A DNA stretch of 64,000 nt from Marinomonas foliarum (GCF_003337275.1 NZ_QPJQ01000005.1:1-64000), one strand, 5' to 3'; counted from the stretch's first letter, positions 27,770 to 38,294 are shown. Notes: generated from the letters alone by a model not told the origin. A program made the numbers and translations.

Positions 27770-30340
27770 ATGACAGTTCAAACCGTAAAGATACTATCCG
27801 AATTGGTAAATACGCCAGTCGATAAGCTACTGGCTCAGATGAAAGACGCTGGTTTACCTCAAACAAGTGCGAGCCAAGAAGTCTCTGAAGTAGAAAAGCA
27901 AGCGCTATTGAATTACTTAAAGCGTCAGCATGGTGAAGAAGGCGATACAAGTCAGCGTATTACTTTGCAACGTAAAACCACAAGTACTTTGTCTCGTAGC
28001 GATGGCGGCAAAGCCGTTAATGTTGCTGTAAAGAAAAAACGTACCTATGTTAAGCGTGATGATGCAGATGAAGAAACTCAAAAGCAGGAAGAGTTGCTTG
28101 CGAAACGTCTTGCAGAAGAGCAAGAGCGTTTAGCAGCAGAAGAGCAAGCTCGTCTAGAAGCCGAGCGTAAGTTAGAAGAAGAGAAGGCAGCTAAAGCGAA
28201 GGCTGAAGCTGAAGTAAAAGCGCGTCAAGAAGCAGCAGCGAACCCTGCCGTAGCGGATGCTGGCGCGGTAAATGATACGGAGCAGTATGTTTCCGATATA
28301 GGAGCGGCAGAACCCGTGGAATCACCGAAGCAGCCAAAAACCCCGAAAAAAGTGTCTCAACCAGCAATGGACAGTAAAAAGTCGACTGTTGCACCTAAAG
28401 GCAAAAAGGGTCCAGTTAGACATGACAATGATAAAGATAAGCCTCGTGGTCGTGCTAACCCAGATAACAAGCGTTCACGTGTAAACGTGAATGACGAAGA
28501 TGAATTTACTCGCCGCGGTAAGTTAGGTCGTAAGAATAAGAAGCCTACTAAACAAGAGCATGGTTTCCAGAAGCCTACTGCGAAGATGATTCATGAAGTA
28601 GCTTTGCCAGAAAGTATTACGGTTGCGGATCTTGCTGAAAAAATGGCAGTAAAAGGCGCAGAAGTAATTAAAATCATGTTTAAGATGGGCGCTATGGCGA
28701 CCATTAACCAAACAATTGACCGTGATACAGCAACCTTGGTTGTTGAAGAGATGGGTCATACGGTTAAGTTCATCGACGAGAACGCAGTCGAGAATGACAT
28801 GATCGAAGCGATTGACTACGAAGGTGAATCTATTAAACGTGCGCCTGTAGTGACTGTAATGGGCCACGTTGACCATGGTAAAACGTCATTGCTTGATTAC
28901 ATTCGTACTACTCGTGTTGCAGCGGGCGAGTCGGGTGGTATCACTCAGCATATTGGTGCTTATCACGTTGAAACGCCTCATGGCATGGTTAGCTTCTTGG
29001 ACACACCTGGACACGCCGCGTTTACGTCTATGCGTGCTCGTGGTGCTAAAGCAACGGATATCGTTATCCTAGTTTGTGCTGCTGACGACGGCGTAATGCC
29101 GCAAACAATTGAGGCTATTCAGCACGCACGTGCTGGTAATGTTCCAATGGTTGTTGCTATCACCAAGATTGATAAAGAAGGTGCAGATATAGATCGTGTT
29201 AAAAACGAACTAGTTGCACAGGAAGTTGTGCCAGAAGAATGGGGCGGTGACGTTCAGTTTGTTGGTGTTTCAGCCAAATCTGGTGAAGGTATAGAAGAGT
29301 TACTAGAAGCGATTCTTTTGCAATCAGAAGTGCTTGAGCTTACCGCTGTGCCTAGTGCTCCTGGTAAAGGTGTTGTAGTTGAGGCTCGTCTTGATCGTGG
29401 CCGCGGTTCTGTTGCAACCTTGCTTGTTCAAAATGGTACCTTGAAAAAAGGTGACATTGTGTTGGCCGGTCTGCAAATGGGCCGAGTACGTGCTTTATTA
29501 GATGAAACGGGTAAGGCAATTAACTCTGCTGGTCCTTCTATTCCTGTTGAGATTCTTGGTCTTGATGGAACGCCTGAAGCGGGTGAAGAATTCATCGTTG
29601 TTGCTGATGAACGTAAAGCTCGTGAAGTAGCTAACTTCCGTCAAGGTAAATACCGTGAAGTACGTTTCGCTCGTCAGCATTCTGCTAAATTGGAGAATTT
29701 GTTCTCTGAAATGGGTAAAGATGAAGTTCGTACATTGAATGTGGTTCTTAAGGCAGATGTTCGTGGTTCTCTTGAGGCGTTGATTAAGTCTTTGACTGAT
29801 CTAAACACTGACGAAGTAAAAGTGAATGTCGTTTCTAGCGGCGTTGGTGGTATCACTGAAACTGATGCGACTTTGGCTTTAGCTTCTGATGCCGTGATTT
29901 TTGGTTTCAATGTGCGTGCTGACAACTCTGCTAAGCAGTTTATTGAGCGTGAAAGTATCGATCTTCGTTACTACAGCATTATTTATAACATCATTGATGA
30001 TGTTAAGTCTGCCTTGTCTGGCATGTTGTCTCCAGATCTTCGTGAGGACATCAAGGGTACTGCAGAAGTACGTGATGTATTCCGTTCGCCTAAGTTTGGT
30101 TTGATCGCAGGTTGTATGGTTATCGAAGGTACAGTTTACCGTAACAAGCAGATTCGTGTATTGCGCGATGATGTTGTTATTTATGAAGGTGAGCTTGAAT
30201 CACTTCGTCGCTTTAAAGACGCTGTGAATGAAGTTAGCCGCGGTATGGAATGTGGTATCGGTGTGAAGAATTACAACGATGTCAAAGTAGGCGATAAGAT
30301 CGAGGTTTTTGAAACCGTCGAAGTAGCGCGTACGCTTTAA
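27770..30340 (+). CDS. infB: Translation initiation factor IF-2
   Basis: An 856-residue GTPase that places initiator tRNA on the 30S subunit. The N-terminal IF2 domain is followed by a long charged linker (about residues 95-260; [24 protein letters not shown] coiled coil, then Lys/Pro-rich). The G domain starts near 360 with [19 protein letters not shown], then DTPGHAAF and TKIDKEG, and domains II-IV follow. Internal in-frame starts that would give IF2-beta forms were not resolved. Confidence 0.97.
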   Translation: MTVQTVKILSELVNTPVDKLLAQMKDAGLPQTSASQEVSEVEKQALLNYLKRQHGEEGDTSQRITLQRKTTSTLSRSDGGKAVNVAVKKKRTYVKRDDADEETQKQEELLAKRLAEEQERLAAEEQARLEAERKLEEEKAAKAKAEAEVKARQEAAANPAVADAGAVNDTEQYVSDIGAAEPVESPKQPKTPKKVSQPAMDSKKSTVAPKGKKGPVRHDNDKDKPRGRANPDNKRSRVNVNDEDEFTRRGKLGRKNKKPTKQEHGFQKPTAKMIHEVALPESITVADLAEKMAVKGAEVIKIMFKMGAMATINQTIDRDTATLVVEEMGHTVKFIDENAVENDMIEAIDYEGESIKRAPVVTVMGHVDHGKTSLLDYIRTTRVAAGESGGITQHIGAYHVETPHGMVSFLDTPGHAAFTSMRARGAKATDIVILVCAADDGVMPQTIEAIQHARAGNVPMVVAITKIDKEGADIDRVKNELVAQEVVPEEWGGDVQFVGVSAKSGEGIEELLEAILLQSEVLELTAVPSAPGKGVVVEARLDRGRGSVATLLVQNGTLKKGDIVLAGLQMGRVRALLDETGKAINSAGPSIPVEILGLDGTPEAGEEFIVVADERKAREVANFRQGKYREVRFARQHSAKLENLFSEMGKDEVRTLNVVLKADVRGSLEALIKSLTDLNTDEVKVNVVSSGVGGITETDATLALASDAVIFGFNVRADNSAKQFIERESIDLRYYSIIYNIIDDVKSALSGMLSPDLREDIKGTAEVRDVFRSPKFGLIAGCMVIEGTVYRNKQIRVLRDDVVIYEGELESLRRFKDAVNEVSRGMECGIGVKNYNDVKVGDKIEVFETVEVARTL

Positions 30341-30352
30341 TAGGGCAAGATC

Positions 30353-30742
30353 ATGGCAGGCGAATTTAGTCGTACTAGTCGGATTGGTGACCAGCTCCAA
30401 AAGGAGCTGGCGTCCTTGATCCAGTTTGAAGTAAAAGACCCTCGTTTAGGGTTAGTTACTGTCAACGAAGTGCGTGTAGCAAAAGATTTGGGTTATGCGG
30501 ATATTTACTATACCGTCCTTGGTAAAGATGATCAGCCAGAAGTATTGGCTGAGAACCAGGCTGCATTAGATAGTGCCAAAGGGTTCTTGCGTCGTCGTTT
30601 AGCACAAGAAGTGAAGCTTCGTGTTATGCCACATCTGCGTTTCCATTACGACCAGAGTGTAGTTAATGGTTCGCGCATGTCTGCTCTTATTGACGAAGCA
30701 ATTCGTGATGATGAGACAAAAAACGGTAACGAAGACGAGTAA
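30353..30742 (+). CDS. rbfA: Ribosome-binding factor A
   Basis: A 129-residue KH-type cold-adaptation factor for 16S rRNA 5'-end maturation. It shows RTSRIGDQLQKELASLI at the start and LRVMPHLRFHYDQS near the end, both characteristic. It lies 12 bp after infB and 9 bp before truB. Confidence 0.96.
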   Translation: MAGEFSRTSRIGDQLQKELASLIQFEVKDPRLGLVTVNEVRVAKDLGYADIYYTVLGKDDQPEVLAENQAALDSAKGFLRRRLAQEVKLRVMPHLRFHYDQSVVNGSRMSALIDEAIRDDETKNGNEDE

Positions 30743-30751
30743 TAAGTTCGT

Positions 30752-31678
30752 ATGGCTAAGGCAACATGGCGTTCAGTGGACGGTATTGTTCTACTGAATA
30801 AGCCGATAGGTTTAAGTTCGAACCAAGCGCTGCAGCGTGTCCGTCGCCTTTATCAGGCCGCAAAAGCAGGACACACTGGAGCCCTTGACCCTTTGGCAAC
30901 AGGAATGTTGCCATTGTGTCTTGGAGAGGCGACGAAGTTTTCTCAGTATTTATTGGATGCGGATAAGCGTTACCTAACCTGTATTCAGCTGGGAAAGAGA
31001 ACAACCACAGGTGATCGAGAAGGGGAGGTATTGACGGAAGAGCCGATTCCTACTCTTACTGATGACGAGCTTGAGGTTGTTTTTGACAAATTTCGTGGTG
31101 AAATAGAGCAAATACCGCCAATGTATTCTGCTTTGAAGCACGAAGGGAAACCTTTGTATGAGTATGCCCGTCAAGGGATTGTCATCGAAAGGAAACGCCG
31201 TCGCGTTATCATTTCTAATCTGACCCTTATTTCAAGAACAGAAGATACGCTGACTTTAGATATTCAGTGTTCTAAAGGTACCTATATTCGAACCATTGGT
31301 GAGGATATTGGAGAGGTATTGGGCTGTGGTGCTCATCTTCATTCATTGCATCGTATTTCTACAGCAGGGTATTTGCCGGAAAATATGATGACGTTAGAAG
31401 AGTTTGAGTCTATTGCTGAACAGGGTTATGAGGCGTTAGATTCGCATCTAATTTCTATGGATACGGCGGTTGAGCATTTTGTTAAAGTGGATATACCAAA
31501 AGTAGATTCATTGGATATGATGTTTGGTCGAACTATTCCAAGCCCAGTCTCATTAGAGCATGAGACGGTTATTAGAATGTATGATCATGAGTCTCAGCGA
31601 TTCTTAGGACTAGGGCAGATTAATGGGACGACTATTCGCCCTTATCGATTGGTTAATACCAGTGAGTTCTCTTTATAA
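30752..31678 (+). CDS. truB: tRNA pseudouridine-55 synthase
   Basis: A 308-residue enzyme that makes pseudouridine 55 in the tRNA T loop. The catalytic Asp is in AGHTGALDPLATGMLP (about residue 46), with KPIGLSSNQALQRVRRL before it and CSKGTYIRTIGEDIGE later; a small C-terminal PUA-like domain follows. Confidence 0.96.
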   Translation: MAKATWRSVDGIVLLNKPIGLSSNQALQRVRRLYQAAKAGHTGALDPLATGMLPLCLGEATKFSQYLLDADKRYLTCIQLGKRTTTGDREGEVLTEEPIPTLTDDELEVVFDKFRGEIEQIPPMYSALKHEGKPLYEYARQGIVIERKRRRVIISNLTLISRTEDTLTLDIQCSKGTYIRTIGEDIGEVLGCGAHLHSLHRISTAGYLPENMMTLEEFESIAEQGYEALDSHLISMDTAVEHFVKVDIPKVDSLDMMFGRTIPSPVSLEHETVIRMYDHESQRFLGLGQINGTTIRPYRLVNTSEFSL

Positions 31679-31722
31679 ATAGCAGTGAGTTCTGCGAAAA
31701 AGAGTGTTAAACTTGTTGGCCT

Positions 31723-31752
31723 AGGATAACTGAAAATATGCTCGGCTATCCT
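31723..31752 (+). promoter_or_regulatory. Stem-loop in the rpsO leader
   Basis: AGGATA (31723-31728) and TATCCT (31747-31752) can pair about 38 nt before rpsO. E. coli S15 represses its own translation through a leader structure, so this could be a counterpart. Only the pairing is seen; the function is inferred. Confidence 0.35.
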
Positions 31753-31789
31753 TTACTTTTAATAGCATATTAATTTGGAGATTAAGATT

Positions 31790-32059
31790 ATGGCATTGTC
31801 TGCAGAATCAAAAGCAGCGTTGGTAAAAGAGTTTCAAGTAGCGGAAGGCGACACTGGTTCTCCTGAAGTTCAAGTAGCATTGTTGACTAAGAACATCGAA
31901 GGTCTTCAAGGTCACTTTAAAGCTCATATCCACGACCATCATTCTCGTCGCGGTCTAATCCGTATGGTAAACCAGCGTCGTAAGTTGTTGGATTACCTTA
32001 AGCGTAAAGATGCAGCTCGTTACACTAGTTTGATCAAAAAACTAGGTCTGCGTCGCTAA
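31790..32059 (+). CDS. rpsO: 30S ribosomal protein S15
   Basis: An 89-residue primary 16S rRNA-binding protein. [19 protein letters not shown] and [20 protein letters not shown] are strongly conserved. The ATG at 31790 is used because TTGGAG precedes it and it matches the family start MALSAE; an upstream ATG in frame adds five residues only. Confidence 0.97.
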   Translation: MALSAESKAALVKEFQVAEGDTGSPEVQVALLTKNIEGLQGHFKAHIHDHHSRRGLIRMVNQRRKLLDYLKRKDAARYTSLIKKLGLRR

Positions 32060-32066
32060 GACTGAG

Positions 32067-32098
32067 AAAGGGCCATAAGTTATTATGGCCCTTTTTTT
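32067..32098 (+). terminator. Intrinsic terminator after rpsO
   Basis: AAAGGGCCATAA and TTATGGCCCTTT form a 12-bp stem around GTTA, with a long T-run. The rpsO-pnp readthrough message seen in E. coli would have to pass it. Confidence 0.9.
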
Positions 32099-32238
32099 AT
32101 TGGTCTCCCAAGGGACAGCCTGTACTTCATATGCACTTTTCTTTTCTGTGATTGAGGAAAGCAAAAAGAGTTCATATGAGTACTGGCTTAAAAAGAGGTC
32201 TTTGGGAGAAGAATTATTTTTAATGAAAAGGAATACGC

Positions 32239-34347
32239 GTGAGTATTACTACGAAAACTTTCCAGTTCGGTAATGATACCGTAACTCTAGAAACAGGCCG
32301 CGTTGCTCGTCAAGCAACAGGTGCTGTTCTTTGTACAATTGGTGATGCACAAGTACTTGCTACTGTTGTGGGTGCTAAATCAGCTAAACCTGGTCAAGAC
32401 TTTTTCCCATTGTCTGTTCATTATCAAGAGCGTGCTTACGCTGTTGGTAAAATTCCAGGTGGTTTCTTAAAACGTGAAGGTCGTCCATCTGAAAAAGAGA
32501 CGCTAACTTCTCGTTTGATCGACCGTCCAATTCGTCCATTGTTTCCTAAAGGATTCATGAACGAAGTGCAGGTTGTTTGTACGGTTATGTCTACTAACAC
32601 TAATCTAGACGCTGACATTGCGGCTATGTTGGCAACATCTGCAGCATTGACTATTTCTGGTATTCCATTTAATGGTCCTATCGGTGCTGCTCGCGTAGGT
32701 TTTAACGACGAGTCTGGTTACGTTCTTAACCCAAGCTATTCTGATCTAGATGGTTCTTTGCTAGACATGGTTGTAGCGGGTACTAAAGACGCAGTATTGA
32801 TGGTGGAGTCAGAAGCGCAAGAGCTTACTGAAGACGAAATGCTAGGTGCTGTTCTTTACGCTCATAAAGAAATGCAATCTGCTATCTCTGCTATTACTGA
32901 ATTTGCAGCTGAGTGCGCTAAGCCTCGCTGGGATTGGGTTGCAGATGCGGCAAACGTTTCTTTGACTGATGCTCTTCAGTCTGGTTATGCCGCTCAAATC
33001 GAAGATGCATACGGAATCAGTGAAAAAATGGCTCGTTACGCTCAACTCGGTGTTGTTCGTGATGCGGCTGTTGCTGCGCTAGTTACTGAAGAAGGTGAGT
33101 TCTCAGAAGCGGATGTTACTGGTGCTTTCTCTAAACTAGAAAAACGCATTGTTCGTCGTCGTGTAATTGATGGTAAGCCTCGTATTGATGGTCGTGACAA
33201 CAAAACGGTTCGTCCAATTGATGTTGAAGTGGGTTTGCTAAGCAAAACTCACGGCTCTGCTTTGTTTACACGTGGCGAAACTCAGGCAATTGCAACTTGT
33301 ACTCTAGGTACTAGCCGTGATTCACAAATGACTGATGGTTTGACTGGCGAAAGCAAAGATAGCTTCATGCTTCATTACAACTTCCCTCCTTACTCTGTAG
33401 GTGAGTGTGGTCGTATGGGTGGTGTGGGTCGTCGTGAAATTGGTCACGGTCGTCTAGCTCGTCGTGGTGTTCAAGCAGTATTGCCTTCTGAAGATGAATT
33501 CCCATACACAATTCGTATCGTGTCTGAGATTACTGAATCTAACGGTTCAAGCTCTATGGCGTCTGTTTGTGGTGCGTCTTTGTCTATGATGGATGCGGGC
33601 GTTCCTTTGAAAGCACCAGTTGCAGGTATTGCAATGGGTCTTATCAAAGAAGACGACGGCTTTGCTGTATTGACTGATATCTTGGGTGATGAAGATCACC
33701 TTGGCGATATGGACTTTAAAGTAGCGGGTACTGCAGAAGGTATCACTGCGCTTCAAATGGACATCAAAATTGAAGGTATCAACGAAGAAATTATGGATAT
33801 CGCCTTGAGCCAAGCGCTTGAAGCTCGTACTCATATCCTTCGTGAAATGGCGAAAGTTATCGGTTATGCTCGTCCAGAAGTTTCTCCAAATGCACCTTCT
33901 ATGGCGACGATCAAAATTGATCCTGAGAAAATTCGTGACGTTATCGGTAAAGGCGGTGCAACAATCCGTTCTATCACTGAACAGACAGGTGCTTCTATCG
34001 ATCTAGATGACGATGGTACTGTTCGTATCTACGCTGCAGATAAAGCGGCTTCAGATGCAGCCTTGCTTAAGATTCATGAAATCACTGCAGAAGCAGAAGT
34101 GGATAAACTTTACAAAGGTAAAGTTGTTCGCCTAGCTGAGTTTGGTGCATTCGTAAATATCTTACCTGGTAAAGACGGCCTAGTTCATATTTCTCAAATC
34201 GCTGAAGAGCGTATTCGTGCGGTCTCTGACTTCTTGTCAGAAGGTCAAGACGTGATTGTTAAAGTACTAGACGTTGATGCTCGTGGTCGTATCAAGCTTT
34301 CTATGAAAGATGTAACGGAAGAAGAAAAAGCAGCTTACACTGAGTAA
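32239..34347 (+). CDS. pnp: Polyribonucleotide nucleotidyltransferase
   Basis: A 702-residue phosphorolytic 3'-5' exoribonuclease, a core part of the RNA degradosome. Two RNase PH domains (about 1-220 and 300-530, with [20 protein letters not shown] and [14 protein letters not shown]), then a KH domain ([20 protein letters not shown]) and an S1 domain ([18 protein letters not shown]). The GTG start has AAAGGAA 6-7 nt upstream. It follows rpsO, as is usual. Confidence 0.97.
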   Translation: MSITTKTFQFGNDTVTLETGRVARQATGAVLCTIGDAQVLATVVGAKSAKPGQDFFPLSVHYQERAYAVGKIPGGFLKREGRPSEKETLTSRLIDRPIRPLFPKGFMNEVQVVCTVMSTNTNLDADIAAMLATSAALTISGIPFNGPIGAARVGFNDESGYVLNPSYSDLDGSLLDMVVAGTKDAVLMVESEAQELTEDEMLGAVLYAHKEMQSAISAITEFAAECAKPRWDWVADAANVSLTDALQSGYAAQIEDAYGISEKMARYAQLGVVRDAAVAALVTEEGEFSEADVTGAFSKLEKRIVRRRVIDGKPRIDGRDNKTVRPIDVEVGLLSKTHGSALFTRGETQAIATCTLGTSRDSQMTDGLTGESKDSFMLHYNFPPYSVGECGRMGGVGRREIGHGRLARRGVQAVLPSEDEFPYTIRIVSEITESNGSSSMASVCGASLSMMDAGVPLKAPVAGIAMGLIKEDDGFAVLTDILGDEDHLGDMDFKVAGTAEGITALQMDIKIEGINEEIMDIALSQALEARTHILREMAKVIGYARPEVSPNAPSMATIKIDPEKIRDVIGKGGATIRSITEQTGASIDLDDDGTVRIYAADKAASDAALLKIHEITAEAEVDKLYKGKVVRLAEFGAFVNILPGKDGLVHISQIAEERIRAVSDFLSEGQDVIVKVLDVDARGRIKLSMKDVTEEEKAAYTE

Positions 34348-34367
34348 TTACTAGTGTAAATTGATGT

Positions 34368-34397
34368 AAAAGGGCGCTATTTATAGCGCCTTTTTTT
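34368..34397 (+). terminator. Intrinsic terminator after pnp
   Basis: GGCGCTA pairs with TAGCGCC around TTTA, extended by G-T and A-T pairs and ending in a T-run. Confidence 0.88.
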
Positions 34398-34509
34398 GTT
34401 TTTAATAGTCTGAATAGACTAAAATAACAACCATGTTTTTAATGTTTAAGTTATTTTTTGCCACTATTTATCTCTTAGTAATTCAGAAACTTAGATAAAG
34501 GAAAAAGTC

Positions 34510-35100
34510 ATGACGATGAAGGTTGTAGGTTTATTGGCTGCTAGTATGCTTTTGGCTGCTTGTAGCAAAGATGTGGTGAATGCGCCAGTTGCTGCTGTTC
34601 CTGATTGTGTTTTTGCGGATGGCTCTAACCAGCCTGCTCCTGACTGGGTGTGTGGTGCACCTGTTGAAGGTGTGGCTTTGTCTGCAGTAGGTTATAGCGA
34701 AAAATCAGCGGCTGGACCTAATTACATGAAGCAAATGGCTTCGACGGCGGCGCGTGTTGAGTTGGCACAAGTGCTTAGTGTTGATTTGCAAAATATGGTT
34801 AAGCAGTATGTCGAGACAACGGGCGCTGGCGATGCTGAAACCGTTGACCGTGTGAATAGTGTGGTAACAAAGCAAGTAACTGAGCAAAAGCTGATTGGTT
34901 CAAAGGTGGTTCGTCAGATGCCTACGCCTAGCGGTGGTTTGGTTGTTTTGGTAGGTCTAGATCCGGATCAAGCAGGAAAAGTAGCGCAAGATATTTTGCG
35001 TACTTCTATGAAAAATGAAGCAGCTTTATTTCAGAAATTAGAAGCTGAAAAGAGTTTTGATGAATTAGCCTCTGAAATCGCTAAACGACGTGCCAATTAA
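34510..35100 (+). CDS. LPP20-family outer-membrane lipoprotein
   Basis: A 196-residue protein with a lipoprotein signal peptide (lipobox LLAAC, Cys about residue 18). The mature part, DWVCGAPVEG then SAVGYSEKSAAGPNYMKQMA and VELAQVLSVDLQNMVKQY, fits the LPP20 / flagellar-assembly lipoprotein family of unknown biochemical role. AAGGAAAA precedes the ATG. An alternative ATG lies two codons downstream. It is a single gene after the pnp terminator. Confidence 0.8.
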   Translation: MTMKVVGLLAASMLLAACSKDVVNAPVAAVPDCVFADGSNQPAPDWVCGAPVEGVALSAVGYSEKSAAGPNYMKQMASTAARVELAQVLSVDLQNMVKQYVETTGAGDAETVDRVNSVVTKQVTEQKLIGSKVVRQMPTPSGGLVVLVGLDPDQAGKVAQDILRTSMKNEAALFQKLEAEKSFDELASEIAKRRAN

Positions 35101-35109
35101 ATGAGTAAA

Positions 35110-35144
35110 GATGGGAGGCAGGCTATATTGCCGCCCATCGTTTT
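35110..35144. terminator. Hairpin between convergent LPP20 and thioesterase genes
   Basis: GATGGG-A-GGCA pairs with TGCC-G-CCCATC across one mismatch, followed by GTTTTC on the plus strand. Likely a weak terminator for the lipoprotein gene. Confidence 0.6.
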
Positions 35145-35156
35145 CTAGAATAGGTG

Positions 35157-35567
35157 TTAAGCATTTTCGTCTTCGTCAAAGATTGGCGTAGGTTTCTTAT
35201 TGCTGTCTACTGCTACAAAGTTAAAATGCCCTGTGACGGCTTTTGTTCGTTTGTCGCTGTCGAGTTGCTCAAGAAAAATAGACACTTCTACTTTTAATGA
35301 TGTTCTGCCAACATGAACTACGCGAGCGATAAGTTCAACTAAAATGCCTGAGGGGATTGGTTGTTTAAAATCGACTTGTTCTGTTGAAATGGTAACCATG
35401 GTTTTTCTTGAAAACCGAGTTGCTGCAATGTAGGCAACTTCGTCCATCCATTGTAAAGCGATACCACCAAATAATGTGTCGTAGTGGTTTGTTGTGCCAG
35501 GGAAAACCATTTTCGCCACACGTGTTTCTGAAATTTCTTCTCGTTTTTGGATGAGTAGCTTGTTCAT
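35157..35567 (-). CDS. Acyl-CoA thioesterase (hotdog fold, YciA/BACH-like)
   Basis: A 136-residue hotdog-fold enzyme that hydrolyses acyl-CoA thioesters. The segment NHYDTLFGGIALQWMDEVAYIAA carries the family active-site pattern (GG then Asp; here shown as TLFGGIALQWMDEVA), followed by VDFKQPIPSG. The ATG at 35567 is preferred since AAAAGG lies about 10 nt upstream; an ATG nine codons earlier is possible. This start interlocks with that of the divergent lipoprotein gene (CATG at 35565-35568). Confidence 0.85.
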   Translation of the reverse strand: MNKLLIQKREEISETRVAKMVFPGTTNHYDTLFGGIALQWMDEVAYIAATRFSRKTMVTISTEQVDFKQPIPSGILVELIARVVHVGRTSLKVEVSIFLEQLDSDKRTKAVTGHFNFVAVDSNKKPTPIFDEDENA

Positions 35568-36594
35568 GTTAATAAAACCTTTTTGTTCTAACATTCTGTT
35601 GCTTGCTATTATACTCGTTGTTGTTAGTGGTTGTGATACTCGCTTTAAAGCTGAAACCGTTTTGAGTGAATATATAGCAGATTTAAATCGTTCTCAGTCG
35701 CTGTCCGTCTCTTCTCCTGCGATTGTCATGCCAAAAAGCTTTCCTTCACCGCGTTATCGACAGCAAACTTTAAGCCAGTTCGATATTGGTTTATTGGATT
35801 TTCTTTCACTTCAGAAATGTGATGTGGGCGCTGTTGCTGGAAGAAAAAACAGTATTCTTGGCAAGGTAATGCCTGACAGTCAGCGATTTTTATACGAATT
35901 AGATATTATTCGTGCAATTGAGTCATGCGACATTAAGAATGATTCATTGTCTGAGGAGTTGCATCAAGTTGCCCAGACGAAGCGGCTTGAATTGCCTAAA
36001 GCGTTTGGGAATGCGGTTTTTAATGGTGCAGAAAGTGATGCATTTTTTAGTTTGTCGAATGGTTATCTGCCACTTAACTACTCTACGGCTGAGCAGCAAG
36101 AATTACTTAATTCACTGAATAGGTTGGTGGTTATTGGTGGCAATTTACAAAGTTTACCTATTGTCGATGCGGGTACTTTCGAAGACGATCTGAAAGTCTT
36201 AATGGACAGTGAGTACGCTGGCCGTTTGTTGTACTCTTTAGCTCGAATAAGGGAGTATTTGGACCTTGTCGCAAAAAATGTACAGGCTTTAAATGGAGGT
36301 GTTTGCGGTGCGCCAATGACATTTCTACAGCAGCAATTTGAGGCGCACTATGTGAAAAAAATTCAGCCTTATATGGGGCGTATTAATCGCGGTGCTTATC
36401 AGGTTTTACCGTTATTAAATCAATTGTTCGAGGTGAGTCAGCCGCTAAGTTCTGATATGACTGTATTCTCGCGCCAATTTTCTTTGCAGCAACAGGGCAG
36501 TGAGTGGCAGCACTATCAGTTGGCTTCTCAGTATCATGCTAAAGAATGGAGTGCATTATTCGAGCGTTGCTCTATTTCTGTTCGGGATCTTTAG
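35566..36594 (+). CDS. DUF3080-like lipoprotein
   Basis: A 342-residue protein with a lipoprotein signal (residues 1-20, lipobox VSGC). The mature protein is mostly helical, with FDIGLLDFLSLQKCDVGAVA and LFYSL-like segments; I assign it to the DUF3080 group by overall appearance, with moderate certainty. Function unknown. The start ATG at 35566 is chosen because it produces the signal peptide; another ATG lies at 35551. It begins on the opposite strand at almost the same base as the thioesterase, and it ends overlapping the next minus-strand gene by 4 bp. Confidence 0.7.
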   Translation: MLIKPFCSNILLLAIILVVVSGCDTRFKAETVLSEYIADLNRSQSLSVSSPAIVMPKSFPSPRYRQQTLSQFDIGLLDFLSLQKCDVGAVAGRKNSILGKVMPDSQRFLYELDIIRAIESCDIKNDSLSEELHQVAQTKRLELPKAFGNAVFNGAESDAFFSLSNGYLPLNYSTAEQQELLNSLNRLVVIGGNLQSLPIVDAGTFEDDLKVLMDSEYAGRLLYSLARIREYLDLVAKNVQALNGGVCGAPMTFLQQQFEAHYVKKIQPYMGRINRGAYQVLPLLNQLFEVSQPLSSDMTVFSRQFSLQQQGSEWQHYQLASQYHAKEWSALFERCSISVRDL

Positions 36595-36914
36595 ATACGA
36601 ACACTGAGCTGTTGCTCTAAACTTTCAACAGCATCATATTGGTAAGCAGGACCGTTTGCTAAAGGCTCTTGGCTTAATGCTTTTAACAGAGCAATGTTAG
36701 CAATTGGGTTCTCACCAATGTTATGAGAAAACTGCATTGGCCGTGTTAGTGCATGAGGTTGATGAAAACTTAATTCATCGTCCGTGTTCATGATAGACGG
36801 ACCAGGTTGATTAAATAAGCTCATTAATAAGGCAAAATTAGCATTGCCAGATACAGGTTGGCCCGCTTTGCTGCTTTGGGTGACCTGCGTTTCAACAATT
36901 TCTCTTATATTCAT
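36591..36914 (-). CDS. Uncharacterised small protein, 107 residues
   Basis: Not recognised. The frame is supported by TAGG 8 nt upstream of the ATG and by tight 3' overlap (4 bp) with the convergent lipoprotein gene. The product is soluble, without signal peptide. It has two similar short motifs, ANFALLMSLF (about residue 26) and ANIALLKALS (about residue 72), each followed by QP/QEP, which suggests a short internal duplication or two copies of a binding helix. Confidence 0.55.
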   Translation of the reverse strand: MNIREIVETQVTQSSKAGQPVSGNANFALLMSLFNQPGPSIMNTDDELSFHQPHALTRPMQFSHNIGENPIANIALLKALSQEPLANGPAYQYDAVESLEQQLSVRI

Positions 36915-37226
36915 TTGTATGCCTATTAAACAGTCTTAGATTAGATATCGGCAAAGACGATACTTTCTTAAAGAAAGCAGGCAATTAATTTAGGCTTAGT
37001 AGTATTGGGTGGTGATGTTAGGAAAATAGTATGACGTTAAATTTTGCTTAAGTGGCGTAGGAAAACACTATTTTGTATGATTATTCATCACTTTTTTGTT
37101 CCATCTATAGCTCAAAGTATTTAAGCGTCGTACTATAATGTAAGTAGATCAATGATAATTTTGGGATCTGGTGCTTCTATATAGAATTAATGAACCGCTT
37201 TAATAGATTGCGGTAAGGCATAATGC
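36915..37226. other. Intergenic region before the diguanylate cyclase gene
   Basis: A 312-bp AT-rich stretch holding the divergent promoters. A palindrome CTTTCTT-A-AAGAAAG lies at 36963-36977 and could bind a regulator of either gene. No coding frame or RNA gene was found. Confidence 0.35.
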
Positions 37227-38291
37227 ATGCATGATATTAATGAATTGATCGATAATGTTAGACACAATGAAGAGATAGCACGCAAATTTTTTGAAATTGA
37301 GCGCTGTATTCTTTCGATTGGTCGCTGTGATCAGTTTGTTTCGACTCTGACTAAAGAAGTGCAAAAACAATTTAATGTTCCTTATGTTTGGGTGAATTTA
37401 ATCAACGAGGCCCCTTTGTCTCATCTAATTGAGAGTCTAGAAAAAATGCCAGATCTTCGTGATAGGGTATTGTTTACAAGACGTCGTTCAATGATTGATA
37501 TCATTAAATCCAGTAATAAGACGGTTTTGGTTAATACAAATTTAAGTCGCTGCTGGGAGATTATTCCTTCGGTTTACCGAGATATTATTTCTTCGGTTGC
37601 TATTTCACCGTTAACAATTGATGGTGAGCTAGTGGGGTTATTTTGTCAGGCTGATTCGGACAGTACTCGCTACGATGCCACTACAAAAGACACCTTCTTA
37701 CTTGATCAGTTGGCTATCAAAATTTCCATTTGCCTTAGTAATGTGACAGCAAGAGAAAAGCTTGAATACTTGGCGACTCGAGATCCTTTGACTGGTTTGT
37801 TAAACCGCCGACAATTGGAGTTAATGTTAGATCGTGAGTTCGCGCGTTCGAAGATGCAGGAACGTGATTTGACAACTGTGTTCATTGATTGTGATGCTTT
37901 TAAGTCGATCAATGATACGTTGGGACATAATTGTGGTGATGAGGTATTAGAATACATTGCCAAACGGTTATTGAAGTATGTGCACAAGCAGGGCTTGGCG
38001 TTTCGATTTGCTGGCGATGAATTTGTTTTTGTCATGCCTGGTAAAAGCTATGAGCAGGCTATGCAGATCGCTGAGTCTATCCAAGAATATCTACAATCTA
38101 ATCCATTAAGGTATAAATCTAACCTTGTACCTATTACTATTAGTTATGGTGGTGCCAGTGTTACATCTGACAGACCAAGTAACTATAAGCATCTGTTAAA
38201 GATCGCAGATGAACGTCTCTATGATTATAAAAATAACCGTAAAAGATTGGTGCCGACAAAGGTGTTTAAATTTTTAAACAGGCTTAGATAA
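37227..38291 (+). CDS. Diguanylate cyclase with N-terminal DUF484/GAF-like domain
   Basis: A 354-residue soluble protein. Residues 1-170 resemble DUF484/GAF sensor domains (QFNVPYVWVNLI, then SSVAISPLTIDGELVGLFCQ). Residues about 180-345 form a GGDEF domain: ATRDPLTGLLNRRQLE, FIDCDAFKSINDTLGHNCGDEVL and the active site as AGDEF in FRFAGDEFVFVMPG. A-site variants AGDEF are often active, so it probably makes cyclic di-GMP. The RxxD inhibitory site is absent. Start ATG follows TAAGG by about 8 nt; ATGs four bases away on each side are in other frames. Confidence 0.9.
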   Translation: MHDINELIDNVRHNEEIARKFFEIERCILSIGRCDQFVSTLTKEVQKQFNVPYVWVNLINEAPLSHLIESLEKMPDLRDRVLFTRRRSMIDIIKSSNKTVLVNTNLSRCWEIIPSVYRDIISSVAISPLTIDGELVGLFCQADSDSTRYDATTKDTFLLDQLAIKISICLSNVTAREKLEYLATRDPLTGLLNRRQLELMLDREFARSKMQERDLTTVFIDCDAFKSINDTLGHNCGDEVLEYIAKRLLKYVHKQGLAFRFAGDEFVFVMPGKSYEQAMQIAESIQEYLQSNPLRYKSNLVPITISYGGASVTSDRPSNYKHLLKIADERLYDYKNNRKRLVPTKVFKFLNRLR

Positions 38292-38294
38292 AAT

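Noticed and set aside
32085..32273. 62-codon frame between rpsO and pnp
   Set aside because: It starts in the rpsO terminator and overlaps the pnp start; nothing protein-like in it.
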